Assembly: GCA_029776125.1 (NCBI GenBank)
Contig: JARVJS010000006.1
Location: forward strand, 1-39,590
DNA from: Nitrososphaeria archaeon
Lineage (GTDB): Archaea > Thermoproteota > Nitrososphaeria > JACIWG01
Direction of reading: 5' to 3'
DNA length: 39,590 nt
Positions 16,267-25,579 of this stretch are shown one piece after another (the first letter of the stretch is position 1; the number at the start of each line of letters is the position of its first letter). Made by a program: the position numbers and the translations under genes. Under the pieces are notes generated by a model. It searched no databases. It was not told the origin of the DNA and saw nothing but the letters and a program-made list of their open reading frames with translations.

Positions 16267-18543
16267 ATGTCATTGTATGAGGACTTTAGTGAAAAAATTG
16301 CTATTGGAGCCTTATTTCAAGATATAGGCATTATAATTGCCAAAACAAAAGGAACTTGTTCTGATTACATAAAAGAAAGTAAAAATTGGCTTAATCAATA
16401 TTATCCAAAAGACGTAGCATCTCTACAAGAGTATGAGGACTTACTTTCCTTATTGAATGTTTCTGCTTTATCAGGGCAATCAAGTAATATAGACTACAGT
16501 CTAATAAAAAATTCTTTTCTAAAAATTGACTACAAAGAAAATTCCAGAGATTTATATTTTCCTTTAAGACCTTCAAAAGTAATCAATTCAACTACAAATA
16601 ATAAAACTTCTCAGAAAAATTACGAAGAATTATTTAAAAACTTTGAAAGTGATTTTTTAAAAATTAACAGATATAATGTTAATGCTTTATTATTTTTAAT
16701 TAAAAAACACTTCTCTTTTGTTCCTGTTAATGGTGATATTTCCTTTTATGACCAAAGTTGCTTTAATGCTCTATTAGCGTGTTGTTTATTTCACTATCTC
16801 AATAATAATTCAAAACAATTAAGTTTACCAATCAAAGATAGATTGAAACAAAGTTTAGACGAAAAAGCTTTCCTTCTCATAGGTGGGGATATATCAGGTA
16901 TTCAGAATTTTATTTATGCAGTTGCAACCTCTACAGGTGCTTTAAAATCCTTCAAGGGAAGATCCTTCTATCTTGAACTTCTCACTGAACATGTAGTCAA
17001 CGAAATACTTAACCAATTAGGACTGTTTCGTTTTAATATTTATTTTACAGGTGCAGGGCATTTTTACATAATTGCCTACAATACTGATAAAGCAAAGAAC
17101 ATTGTTAACAACATCAAAGAAAGAATCAATAATTTTCTCCTAAAAGAGTTTAATGGATTACTTCAGTTCCACATAGATTTCATTGAATTTCCAATAACTG
17201 CTTTCATGCAGAATTTAGACTTACAATTTATTGATTACTTTAATGACTTAAAAGGTAAACTTGAAATTTCTAAAAAGAAAAAATGGAATGATTTCTTAGA
17301 TAAAGTATTCATGGTTGAAACTCCTCATCCTGACTGCTATACTGAAGGGTGTTCGGTTTGTCAAAGAGAGGACAAGCCATTAACCTCAATAAGTAAACCT
17401 GAAAAAGAAGTTAAATACTGCTCTTCATGTTACAGTCAATACAAACTTGGAGAGCAACTAACTAAACTCTCTTTCCTTGAAAAAAGCATGCCCTGTATAT
17501 ATAAATACGATTTAGATAGTGAAACAAGAAATTCTGATTGCATTATTATAGATAATTCCTGTTATGTTTTTAATCCTGATATTGCAGTTAATTCCTCTAC
17601 AAATAAGCCAAAAAATAAGTATTTAATTAACTGTACTAACGCTTACTATTACAATTCAGAGGAATCAATATATTTCCCTGCCGGCATATACAACAATTCT
17701 GATATTGTAGAACTGTCCGATGTAAAAGGGTATTTTGGTAAAGATTTAGTTTCAGTTTTAAAAATGGATGTAGACAATTTAGGATGGATATTTTCTTTAG
17801 GGATACCTAAAGAGTATAGAACATTTACAAGAATGTCTAACATTTCTGAACTGCTTACTCACTTTTTCAAGTATTCAAGCAACTACATAGCCAAAGGAAG
17901 CGTTCCTACTCAGACAAGTCTTTTAAGGGATATTAAGGAAGGTTTTGAAAGAAGAATATCTATCGTTTACGCAGGAGGAGATGACTTACTTGTCGTAGGA
18001 CACTGGCTTGATATTTTAGAGTTTAGCATAGATATTGACAAATACTTTAGAATGCTTGCAGGTAATCCTAAAGTAACATTATCTGCAGGAATCTCCATAG
18101 GGCATCCAAAGTGTCCGTTTTACCTATTAACTCATACTGCAAACGATTTACTTGAGATAGCCAAAAAATCTAATCCCAATAAAAATTCTGTTACTGTGTT
18201 TGACGAAATCTTTACCTTTAAATGGGATGATTTTGAAATTGTAGAAAAATATATAAAACTACTAATTCCTTACTTTAAAAAAACAGAAAAGGAGATTATT
18301 CCTGTAGCACTGCCAAAGACCTTCTTTTACAGGTTTCTTGCAATTGCTAAAAACTTTGTTAATCACAACAGACTTGAAATATCCAAATTTATATACTTGC
18401 TTTCAAGGATTGGCGATAAAAACATAAGAAATACTCTTAAAACTGAACTTGAACCTCTCTTTACTTTAGACAAAAAAGAGTGGAAGTGCGTTTACTTTGC
18501 ATTAGTTTTATTGTTAATGAGTAGTTTAAGCAAAGAATCATAA
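16267..18543 (+). CDS. cas10: type III-A Cas10/Csm1, HD motif degenerate, GGDD intact
   Basis: This is the large subunit of a Csm effector. Upon target RNA binding, Cas10 palm domains make cyclic oligoadenylates. Over 758 residues: an N-terminal HD-like region in which the HD dipeptide is Gln18-Asp19 (ALFQDIG, no following Lys), so ssDNase activity is probably lost; the first palm motif GGDISGIQNFIYAV (about 206) and GRSFYL; a zinc ribbon with two Cys pairs (about 356-391); MDVDNLG; and GGDD (about 570-573) needed for cOA synthesis. It is the first gene of cas10-csm2-csm3-csm4. The neighbouring Card1-like CARF nuclease fits a signalling mode. Confidence 0.93.
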   Translation: MSLYEDFSEKIAIGALFQDIGIIIAKTKGTCSDYIKESKNWLNQYYPKDVASLQEYEDLLSLLNVSALSGQSSNIDYSLIKNSFLKIDYKENSRDLYFPLRPSKVINSTTNNKTSQKNYEELFKNFESDFLKINRYNVNALLFLIKKHFSFVPVNGDISFYDQSCFNALLACCLFHYLNNNSKQLSLPIKDRLKQSLDEKAFLLIGGDISGIQNFIYAVATSTGALKSFKGRSFYLELLTEHVVNEILNQLGLFRFNIYFTGAGHFYIIAYNTDKAKNIVNNIKERINNFLLKEFNGLLQFHIDFIEFPITAFMQNLDLQFIDYFNDLKGKLEISKKKKWNDFLDKVFMVETPHPDCYTEGCSVCQREDKPLTSISKPEKEVKYCSSCYSQYKLGEQLTKLSFLEKSMPCIYKYDLDSETRNSDCIIIDNSCYVFNPDIAVNSSTNKPKNKYLINCTNAYYYNSEESIYFPAGIYNNSDIVELSDVKGYFGKDLVSVLKMDVDNLGWIFSLGIPKEYRTFTRMSNISELLTHFFKYSSNYIAKGSVPTQTSLLRDIKEGFERRISIVYAGGDDLLVVGHWLDILEFSIDIDKYFRMLAGNPKVTLSAGISIGHPKCPFYLLTHTANDLLEIAKKSNPNKNSVTVFDEIFTFKWDDFEIVEKYIKLLIPYFKKTEKEIIPVALPKTFFYRFLAIAKNFVNHNRLEISKFIYLLSRIGDKNIRNTLKTELEPLFTLDKKEWKCVYFALVLLLMSSLSKES

Positions 18544-18554
18544 GGAGGTAATAA

Positions 18555-18989
18555 ATGTCTAACTTTTATCAACATCACAAAAGAGAAGAAAAACCAATGG
18601 ATGCTTTCTTTGACCTATATTTGAAGGAATTAACAAAAAGTTCAAACCTAAAACTGCTTTCTACTGATTTAATTGTAAAGTTTGCTGATCAGGCAGGCAG
18701 AGAGTTTAGCAGAATACCTTTGTCTCAGATTAGGAAGTTTTTTAACACAGTAAAGAAAATGTCCTTAGCAGAAAAGTTTAATATTAACGATGTAATGTTA
18801 TTAAAACCTATTGTTGCCTACACTTACAGCAGAAATAAAAATAATAATAATTCAAAAGCATTTGATAGGTTTAAAAACTTAATGGATATATGTCTTGACC
18901 GAATTAAAGACGAAGCAGACTTTAAAAGATTTTTAACTCTGTTTGAAAGCATACTTGCCTATCATAAATTCTATGGAGGTAGAGAGTAA
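18555..18989 (+). CDS. csm2: Csm2 (type III-A small subunit)
   Basis: The all-helical small subunit that lines the Csm complex along crRNA and target RNA. The 144-residue product has the family's QAGREFSRIPLSQIRKFFN-like helix and a C-terminal LTLFESILAYHKFYGGRE. RBS AAGGAGG lies before the ATG, 11 bp after cas10. Its TAA stop shares a base with the csm3 ATG, so the two are translationally coupled. Csm2 marks the locus as subtype III-A/D rather than III-B. Confidence 0.88.
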   Translation: MSNFYQHHKREEKPMDAFFDLYLKELTKSSNLKLLSTDLIVKFADQAGREFSRIPLSQIRKFFNTVKKMSLAEKFNINDVMLLKPIVAYTYSRNKNNNNSKAFDRFKNLMDICLDRIKDEADFKRFLTLFESILAYHKFYGGRE

Positions 18990-19768
18990 TGGATAAGCAA
19001 AGATTTTTACAAGGCAAAATTGAAGTTACAGGAATAATTAAGTGCCTTACAGGACTACACATTGGAGCATCGAAAGACACAGTAGAAATAGGAGGAATTG
19101 ACCTTATAGTAGTAAGAGACCCAATAACTAAAGAACCTGTTATTCCAGGAAGTTCTGTCAAAGGAAAAATGCGTAGTCTCCTTGAGAAATCTCTTAAAAA
19201 ACCTGCAAACAGAGATTCAGGCTCAGGTGTAAAAATTCATGTTTGTGATGACGCAAAAGAAGCTTACAAGTGTGAAGTTTGTCGTCTGTTTGGAACAACA
19301 GGAACAGGGAAAGACGCAAGCGGAAACAGAAATAAAAACTTTCCTTCAAGGCTTACTGTGAGAGATTCTTTCGTAACAGAAGAAAGCATGCAGGTATTAA
19401 GAAAACTTGATACAGGACTGCTTTACACAGAGTGGAAGTTTGAGAATGTTATTGATAGAAATACCTCTGCAGCCAATCCAAGACAGATTGAAAGAGTTCC
19501 TAAAGGAACAGAGTTTGATTTTTCTATGGTTTACGATGTTGAGGACTTAGAAACACTACAAAGTGACATGAACAATCTGCAACTTGCAGTAAACTTACTT
19601 TTGCGTGACTACCTTGGAGGACATGGAAGTAGAGGCTATGGAAAGATTGACCTTGTATTTAAAAGCATCGTGTTTTACTCTATACCTGAACTTGCAAAAC
19701 CAAATCCTGTAGGTATAAGGCTTGATAACCTATTAGACATAGAGAAAGTAAAGAACGCAATCAAATGA
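18989..19768 (+). CDS. csm3: Csm3 (type III-A Cas7 backbone, target RNA nuclease)
   Basis: Csm3 polymerises on crRNA and cuts target RNA at 6-nt steps. The 259-residue protein is well conserved: GLHIGASKDTVEIGGID (about 22-38) with Asp30 in the position of the catalytic Asp, PVIPGSSVKGKMRSLLEK, the CEVCRLFG zinc-like segment, and the G-rich loop YLGGHGSRGYGKI. GGAGG sits ten bases before the ATG. It overlaps csm4 by 4 nt (ATGA). RNA cleavage activity is predicted to be intact. Confidence 0.93.
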   Translation: MDKQRFLQGKIEVTGIIKCLTGLHIGASKDTVEIGGIDLIVVRDPITKEPVIPGSSVKGKMRSLLEKSLKKPANRDSGSGVKIHVCDDAKEAYKCEVCRLFGTTGTGKDASGNRNKNFPSRLTVRDSFVTEESMQVLRKLDTGLLYTEWKFENVIDRNTSAANPRQIERVPKGTEFDFSMVYDVEDLETLQSDMNNLQLAVNLLLRDYLGGHGSRGYGKIDLVFKSIVFYSIPELAKPNPVGIRLDNLLDIEKVKNAIK

Positions 19769-20739
19769 TAGATAGTTTATTTGTATTCAAAATAAAGTTT
19801 AAAAATTTTGTTAAGTTTGGGCATCTACTTTCTGCCAGACCTGTTTCTCTGGTTGAATCTGACGCACTGTTTTCGGCGTTATTAAATACAGTTAGTATCT
19901 ATTATGGAGAAAAAGAAACTAATACTTTAGTAGAGGAATTTATAAGCAATCCTCCCTTTTTAATTTCATCTCTGTTTCCCTACTGTAAAGATACTTACTA
20001 CTTACCAAAACCTTTATGGGATGACTTTATAAGTAATGATACTAAAAAACAACTTGGTAAACTCATCAAGAAAAGAACCCTTATAAATGTAGAGGATTTT
20101 TACAAATGGCTAACCAAAAATGAAAACTACTTCTTGCAAAGACTTACTACTGAACAATTCAAAACCGAAAAGACTTCCTTTCTAAAGACTGTTTTACTTC
20201 CCAAAACAGTGTTAGATAGGGAAAGTAAGTCAACTAATCTATATCATGTCGTATATGGAAAATTTGAACCTAATACAGGTGTCTATGGTTTTGTTTACTT
20301 TAAAAAACCTGAATACATAGAAAAATTTCACAAATACCTAATTTTATTGGGCAAAACAGGACTTGGTGGAGAAAGAACCTTTGGTTATGGACAGTTTGAA
20401 GTAGTAGAATATGCTCCTGTAAGAGGATTACTTAAAGATATATTTTTAACTAAAACAGATTTTTATGTTTCTCTATCATTAATTTATCCTGAACAGGAAA
20501 ACTTTATTTTAATAAAAAATTCACTTTTAGCATACGACTTAACTAAAAAAGGTGGTTTTATTTGTTCAGGAAAAAACCAAATCTCCATTAAAAAGAAAAC
20601 AGTAACCTTTTTGAAAGAGGGGACTTCAACTTCAGAACCTTTCAGAGGCTCTATTGTAGATGTAACACCTGAGAACGCTCACTACTACATTAACCACAAA
20701 GTTTATAAATATGGATATGCCCTTTGGGTGCCTTTATAA
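19765..20739 (+). CDS. csm4: Csm4 (type III-A Cas5-like)
   Basis: Csm4 binds the crRNA 5' handle and pairs with Cas10. The 324-residue product has the N-terminal SARPVSLVESDALFSALLN (the substrate-like SDxLFSA motif) and the G-rich loop KTGLGGERTFGYGQFEV (about 196-212). Its length is normal, so it is not a csm4-csm5 fusion. It is the last gene of the operon: csm5, which normally follows, is missing and the leader of array 3 begins six bases after the stop. Confidence 0.88.
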   Translation: MIDSLFVFKIKFKNFVKFGHLLSARPVSLVESDALFSALLNTVSIYYGEKETNTLVEEFISNPPFLISSLFPYCKDTYYLPKPLWDDFISNDTKKQLGKLIKKRTLINVEDFYKWLTKNENYFLQRLTTEQFKTEKTSFLKTVLLPKTVLDRESKSTNLYHVVYGKFEPNTGVYGFVYFKKPEYIEKFHKYLILLGKTGLGGERTFGYGQFEVVEYAPVRGLLKDIFLTKTDFYVSLSLIYPEQENFILIKNSLLAYDLTKKGGFICSGKNQISIKKKTVTFLKEGTSTSEPFRGSIVDVTPENAHYYINHKVYKYGYALWVPL

Positions 20740-20919
20740 ATAAATTTGTTCTTTGACAAGGTTAATTTCATAAAACATTGATATTGCTTGTTTTAGACTA
20801 AACAAGAAATCAAGCAGTATCAATAACCTGTATTATATTCGTAAGTAGAAAAACACAAAAATTTTTGTATAACCCTACTTATAACCTATTGAAATATAAA
20901 AGAAAAAACATAGGGTACA
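20740..20919 (+). promoter_or_regulatory. leader of CRISPR array 3
   Basis: TTTGTTCTTTGACAAGG at 20745-20761 is the same motif as in the leaders of arrays 1 and 2. Downstream is a 14-bp stem (ATTGATATTGCTTG, 20777-20790, with CAAGCAGTATCAAT, 20811-20824, one G-T pair) with a 20-nt loop. No gene is present. Confidence 0.75.
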
Positions 20920-21103
20920 GTAGGAAAAGAGACCTGTTTTAAAGGGGATAAGGACATGTGGTCGTTTAGAAATGCCTCCACAATCTCCTTCGTAGGAAAA
21001 GAGACCTGTTTTAAAGGGGATAAGGATTGGTTTAGAACAGATTCTAACCCTTCGCATCTACTTTTGTAGTAGGAAAAGAGACCTGATTAAAAGGGGATAA
21101 ACA
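20920..21103 (+). CRISPR. CRISPR array 3 (type III-A associated), 3 repeats, 2 spacers
   Basis: Repeats of about 35-36 bp begin GTAGGAAAAGAGACCTG and end AAAGGGGATAAGGA. They start at 20920 and 20992, with a degenerate terminal copy at 21069 (GATTAAAAGGGGATAAAC). Spacers are 37 and 42 bp, the second unusually long. The repeat is unrelated to that of arrays 1 and 2, so it should be served by the Cas6 at 22317. The degenerate copy is on the right, so the leader is on the left. The array sits where csm5 would be expected. Confidence 0.9.
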
Positions 21104-21128
21104 AAAAAAAACAAAAAGGAGGAATAAG

Positions 21129-22307
21129 ATGAACATATTAGTTAACCTTGTTTCAGACCAAACTATACCTAATGTTCTTGTTACTTATAGCATTAGAGAA
21201 AGGTTTTCGATAGATAGGCTTTTTTTCATTTCTACCAACTACATGAATAAGAAAAACAAAGTGAAACACATTGTTAATACTCTTTCAGAATTGGGGATTA
21301 ATGTAGATTATGAAATTTTAACATTAACTAACGAGTATTCTTTGTATGATATTTATAAGGATTTAAGTTATTTATCTGAAAGGTATAAAAATGCTCAATT
21401 CTTTGTTAATCTTACATGCGGAACAAAGATAATGTTTTTTGTTACTCATGAGTTTTTTAAAAGTTTAGGTAGTAAGTTTTTTTACTTACCTGAGTGGAAG
21501 AAAAATTCAATTATAAATTTATCAGTATTTGATGCAGATGAGGAGATTCCAATTAACTTAAAACTGTCGGCAAAGAACTATTTGTCTGGCTATGGAATTA
21601 CTCTTGAAAATTACAATAGTTTGCCTAATTATATAAACAGAGCATTAGAGAGAAAAAACATAACCCTGAAACTATACAACAATTATCCTCAAACAAAACA
21701 AATGCTATCAGAGCTTTTTGAACAGATAAAGACCAATGGATATAAAATCAAGCAAAAGAAAATTTTGCTAACTTTTGAACTTTCTAACTTAAACGACATA
21801 CAAAAAAGTATTCTTAAATCTTATGGATTTACAATTAAAGGTAGCAGTGTTTCTGCATCTCTCGACAAATATGATATTGAGTATCTTACAGGTGGATGGT
21901 TTGAGGAATATGTTTTTATAACTCTATATGAGATGAAAAACGAAGGAATAATTGATGATGTTGTATTAAAAATGCAAACTTTAGTAAGTAATTTAGCAGT
22001 TCATAACGAACTTGATGTTGCCTTTACAAAAGATAATAAACTATTTATAGTTGAGTGTAAATCTCTTGATCCTGATGATGAAATAAATAAAAATGCCCTT
22101 TATAAAATTCAATCGTTTAAAGATAGAACCAATATAGGAGCCAATGTTAAAGGTTTTTATGTAACTACTTCAAGTGCAATATTTGACAATCACTCTAACG
22201 ATGTGAAACTTCACTTAAAAAATAGAGCAAAACTGTATAACACTGAAATCATCCACCTTGATGGTAGTAAAAACCTTAAAGAAATCATTTTGCCATATAT
22301 TAATTGA
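21129..22307 (+). CDS. Card1/Can2-like CARF-PD-(D/E)XK effector nuclease
   Basis: This type III ancillary effector of the DUF1887 family binds a cyclic oligoadenylate in an N-terminal CARF domain and activates a C-terminal nuclease that nicks DNA and/or cuts RNA. The 392-residue protein has a CARF-like start (NILVNLVSDQTIPNVL), the second CARF signature NLTCGTKI (about 94-101), a winged-helix linker region, and a PD-(D/E)XK core NELDVAFTKDNKLFIVECKS ending with Glu309 and Lys311. AAGGAGG precedes the ATG, 25 bp after array 3. With the HD-degenerate, GGDD-positive Cas10 it is probably the main output of the system. Confidence 0.87.
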   Translation: MNILVNLVSDQTIPNVLVTYSIRERFSIDRLFFISTNYMNKKNKVKHIVNTLSELGINVDYEILTLTNEYSLYDIYKDLSYLSERYKNAQFFVNLTCGTKIMFFVTHEFFKSLGSKFFYLPEWKKNSIINLSVFDADEEIPINLKLSAKNYLSGYGITLENYNSLPNYINRALERKNITLKLYNNYPQTKQMLSELFEQIKTNGYKIKQKKILLTFELSNLNDIQKSILKSYGFTIKGSSVSASLDKYDIEYLTGGWFEEYVFITLYEMKNEGIIDDVVLKMQTLVSNLAVHNELDVAFTKDNKLFIVECKSLDPDDEINKNALYKIQSFKDRTNIGANVKGFYVTTSSAIFDNHSNDVKLHLKNRAKLYNTEIIHLDGSKNLKEIILPYIN

Positions 22308-22316
22308 GGGAGGGCT

Positions 22317-23282
22317 ATGCAGATAGAGATACCTTATCAAACATATACTGTTATTGCAGAGGCTAAAAACACTCTTGAATTACCTCTGTTTTATGGTGCA
22401 ACAATTCGTGGCGGTTTAGGTTATGTGTTAAAGGAATTCACCTGCACAAATAAAAAATTGAATACCTGTTCCTCTTGTTATTTAATTCAGAAGTGTAGAT
22501 ACAGTTTTCTTTTTGAGGCGGTCTCCAAAGTAAATGGAGCAGGGCAGTTTTTCTTTAAACAAGGTGAAAAAATTCCTCCACCTTTTGTTATTGAATCAAC
22601 ATTAGCGAATACAAAAGTAGTTCAAAAGGGAAGTTCTTTTTCCTTTTCTTTTACTTTGTTTGGAGAGGCAATTAAGTATTTAACATATTTTGCTTATGGA
22701 TTTGAGCAATTGGGTAAGTTAGGACTTGGCGGGAAAGGGGGGAAATATTGTTTAAAGGCAATAACAGTTGACAATGGTGATACTTCTGTTCCTGTTTATC
22801 AAGATGGAGTTTTGCAAGCAGTAGAAAATAAGATTTTTAAATTATCTATTGATACAGATAATTGTGAAAAATTAAATAATGTAAAATTATGTTTTGATAC
22901 ACCTGTAAGAATTAAAATAAATGGCAAATTAATGACTCCTGATGATTTTAATTTTCTTAAATTTTTTGCTTCACTTCTCAGAAGGCTTTCCTGTTTATTG
23001 TATTTTTATTGCGGAAAACAAGTTATAGATATAGAGGAAGTAAAACATTTAATTCAACTTGCAGAAACAGTTAAAGTCAACAAGAAAAACCTTCACTGGT
23101 TTGACCTATCAAGATATTCAACAAGGCAAAAAAGCAAAGTAAAGCTTGGCGGTTTTGTTGGTCATGTCACATTAAATCAGGTTCCTGTTCCTGCTTATGA
23201 AATATTAAAAGCAGGAAAAATAATTCACATATCAAAAAATGCAAGTTTTGGATTGGGAAAGATTTCCTTAATTTGCCTTTGA
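22317..23282 (+). CDS. cas6: Cas6 (PF10040-type) crRNA endonuclease for the type III array
   Basis: A RAMP endoribonuclease that cuts CRISPR repeats. The 321-residue protein has the larger Cas6 form with an N-terminal four-Cys segment (CTCTNKKLNTCSSCYLIQKC; I make no zinc claim beyond the Cys spacing), a G-rich stretch GKLGLGGKGGKY, the C-terminal domain feature WFDLSRYSTRQKSKVKLGG and the final FGLGKISLICL loop. RBS GAGGGAGGG lies just before the ATG, nine bases after card1. Its stop codon lies inside the first bases of shared element copy 4. It is clearly distinct from Csf5. Confidence 0.87.
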   Translation: MQIEIPYQTYTVIAEAKNTLELPLFYGATIRGGLGYVLKEFTCTNKKLNTCSSCYLIQKCRYSFLFEAVSKVNGAGQFFFKQGEKIPPPFVIESTLANTKVVQKGSSFSFSFTLFGEAIKYLTYFAYGFEQLGKLGLGGKGGKYCLKAITVDNGDTSVPVYQDGVLQAVENKIFKLSIDTDNCEKLNNVKLCFDTPVRIKINGKLMTPDDFNFLKFFASLLRRLSCLLYFYCGKQVIDIEEVKHLIQLAETVKVNKKNLHWFDLSRYSTRQKSKVKLGGFVGHVTLNQVPVPAYEILKAGKIIHISKNASFGLGKISLICL

Positions 23283-23307
23283 TACATTAAGGTACCCTAT
23301 ATATAGG
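23278..23307 (+). promoter_or_regulatory. shared element, copy 4 (upstream of the zinc-ribbon/topB unit)
   Basis: TTTGATACATTAAGGTACCC followed by the rest of the perfect palindrome CCTATATATAGG (23296-23307). It overlaps the cas6 stop codon. A 29-bp 5' UTR with AAGGAGG separates it from the TTG start at 23337. Confidence 0.7.
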
Positions 23308-23336
23308 AAAGCAAAAAAACTAACAAGGAGGCACTT

Positions 23337-23615
23337 TTGGCAGACAAACTTTTTAAGATAGCCTGTGCAGTAGCATATTATTTTGACGTTGAGGAACCTG
23401 ATGTTAATGCAGACACTCAAGAACTTGCCATGTTTATTAAGAATGCACTGAAAGGAAAACTTCCTGAGTCAAAACTATGCATAAATTGTGGTAGTGTTTT
23501 AGCAAAAAGAGTAACAAATGGAATAGAAAGATACCACTGTAAAAAGTGTTTTTCTGTTTTTGATATTAAAACCTATAGAAAGAAAGAAAAGGAGACATTA
23601 TGCCTAAGCAACTAA
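23337..23615 (+). CDS. small zinc-ribbon protein of unknown function
   Basis: A 92-residue acidic-to-basic protein with a helical N-terminus and a CxxC...CxxC zinc ribbon (CINCGSVL and HCKKCFSVF) in the C-terminal half. The start is taken as TTG 23337 because AACAAGGAGG lies nine bases upstream and no ATG is available. Its end overlaps topB by 16 nt, so the pair is coupled. It may be a nucleic-acid-binding partner of the topoisomerase, but no family was recognised. Confidence 0.65.
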   Translation: MADKLFKIACAVAYYFDVEEPDVNADTQELAMFIKNALKGKLPESKLCINCGSVLAKRVTNGIERYHCKKCFSVFDIKTYRKKEKETLCLSN

Positions 23616-25579
23616 TTTTATGCGAAAAACCCTCAGTAGGGATAGACTTTGCAAAAGGGCTTGGAGGCAATTTTGTTCGCAAGGATGGTTTTCTTGAAAA
23701 CAGTAACTACATAATTACATGGGCACATGGGCATCTGTGTGAGCTTAAAACTCCTGAAGAATACAATCCTGAGTTGAAACAGTGGAGTCTTGAGACTCTT
23801 CCAATTTTTCCTGAAAGGTTTGAATACAAAATCATTAAAGAGAGTGCAAAACAATTTAAGATTATTAAAGAGTTAATACACAAACAAGATATATCAAGTG
23901 TAGTGATCGCTACAGACTGTGGTCGTGAAGGAGAATTGATTGCAAGACTCATACTGCTACTTGCAGGAAACAAAAAACCTCTTTATCGTTTTTGGACTTC
24001 AGAGGCACTTACTCCAGAAGTAGTGCAAAGAGAGATAAGAAACCTTAAGCCTGCGAAAGAATTTGACCGACTTTATCAGTCTGCTTTAGCAAGGCAGTGG
24101 GCAGACTGGCTCGTAGGGATAAATGCTACAAGAGCAGTAACCATAAAAAATAGGGGAGAACTTTTCAGCGTGGGAAGGGTTCAAACTGCAGTTTTATCGC
24201 TCATAGTAAACAGAGAAAAGGAAATTAAGGAATTCAAACCACAAACATTTTACAACGTAGTTGCAGAATTTGAAAAAGGTAAAGATTCTTACAAAGGTAT
24301 TTACTTCAGAGTAAAAAAAGAGGAAGTAGAAGTTGATGAAGTTGAACAGGAAGGAGATGAAAAGCAAGAGGAAAGTATAAATTCCAAATATGCAATACTT
24401 AAGAAAGAGGAAGCAGAGAAAATAGCAGGTGAAGTTTCAGGCAAAAAAGGCGTAATAAAGAGCATACAAAGCAAAATATCCTCAGAAAAACCACCACTTC
24501 TTTTCTCGCTTACCACACTACAACAGGAAGCAAACAAAAAGTTTGGCTATTCAGCTGATAAAACTCTCAACATAGCACAGTCTCTTTATGAAAAACACTT
24601 AATATCTTACCCAAGAACAGAGTCTCAGCATCTTGATCCAGGCTATGTAGCAGAGGTTAAGAAAATTGTAACTCTGTTATCACAAGCAAATGTAATAAGT
24701 TTTGATATAAAAAAGTGTAATATTAATGCAGGTAATAAAAGAGTATTTGATTTAAGTAAACTTACAGATCACCATGCACTTATACCTCAGCAGACACCTA
24801 AAAGTGCACTTACTGAAGACGAAAAGAAAATATACGAACTCATTTGCAAAAGATTTATCTCTGCTTTTTATCCTGACTGCAAATACAAAAACACAACAGT
24901 AATAACAGAAGTAGCAGGCTATTTATTTGAAACAAAAGGTAAGCAGTTAGTTGATGCAGGATGGCGTGAGATATATGGTGGGCTTACTCAGGACATTATA
25001 CTTCCTGCAACCATTCTTGAGAAGGATACTGTAAACACAAAGAAAGCAGAAGCAGTACAAAAGCAGACTCAACCACCGCCAAGATATACAGATGCAAGCT
25101 TACTTAACATAATGGCTAATGCTCACAAAGTAGTGCAAAACCCTGAACTTAAAAAGATACTTAAAGAAAACGCAGGCATAGGAACACCTGCGACAAGGGC
25201 ACAAATACTGAAGGTACTGCAGGACAGAAAATATGTTTACAAGCAAGAGAAACAGTTTGTTCCTACAGAAAAGGGAATTTTTCTCATAGAGATGCTTAAG
25301 GGTGAAAAAGTTGCTTCTCCTGAATATACAGCAGTGTGGGAGCAGGAACTTGAGAAAATTGCAAAAGGAGAAAGTAAGGATGTAGGAGTGTTTTTAAACT
25401 CAATTAAGCAGTATGTAGTTAATTTTATTGAAACAACTAAAAAAGCGAATACAGTATGGGAAAAGAAAGATAACAGTAGTGGAAAATTCACAAAATCATA
25501 TACAAGCAAATATCAAAAAGCAGGGAAACCCTATAAGCCGAAAACAAAGGTTTATAAGAAAACAGGGAAAAAATATTAG
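23600..25579 (+). CDS. topB: DNA topoisomerase III (TopB-like, type IA)
   Basis: A type IA topoisomerase that relaxes and decatenates DNA through a 5'-phosphotyrosine. The 659-residue protein has TOPRIM motifs (LILCEKPSVG; IATDCGREGELIAR), the active-site Tyr337 in ISYPRTESQ, SVGRVQTAVL and GTPATRAQIL, followed by a Lys-rich tail without zinc fingers. An acidic insertion near 245-260 is Glu-rich. Plasmids and conjugative elements often carry topB homologues for replication or transfer. RBS AAAGGAG lies within the preceding gene. Element copy 5 begins at its stop codon. Confidence 0.93.
   Translation: MPKQLILCEKPSVGIDFAKGLGGNFVRKDGFLENSNYIITWAHGHLCELKTPEEYNPELKQWSLETLPIFPERFEYKIIKESAKQFKIIKELIHKQDISSVVIATDCGREGELIARLILLLAGNKKPLYRFWTSEALTPEVVQREIRNLKPAKEFDRLYQSALARQWADWLVGINATRAVTIKNRGELFSVGRVQTAVLSLIVNREKEIKEFKPQTFYNVVAEFEKGKDSYKGIYFRVKKEEVEVDEVEQEGDEKQEESINSKYAILKKEEAEKIAGEVSGKKGVIKSIQSKISSEKPPLLFSLTTLQQEANKKFGYSADKTLNIAQSLYEKHLISYPRTESQHLDPGYVAEVKKIVTLLSQANVISFDIKKCNINAGNKRVFDLSKLTDHHALIPQQTPKSALTEDEKKIYELICKRFISAFYPDCKYKNTTVITEVAGYLFETKGKQLVDAGWREIYGGLTQDIILPATILEKDTVNTKKAEAVQKQTQPPPRYTDASLLNIMANAHKVVQNPELKKILKENAGIGTPATRAQILKVLQDRKYVYKQEKQFVPTEKGIFLIEMLKGEKVASPEYTAVWEQELEKIAKGESKDVGVFLNSIKQYVVNFIETTKKANTVWEKKDNSSGKFTKSYTSKYQKAGKPYKPKTKVYKKTGKKY

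Noticed and set aside
16267-23282. csm5 or csm6 hidden in the type III locus
   Set aside because: Csm4 has normal length, array 3 follows it directly, and the remaining genes are a DUF1887/Card1-type nuclease and a PF10040-type Cas6; no HEPN RxxxxH or extra RAMP protein was seen.
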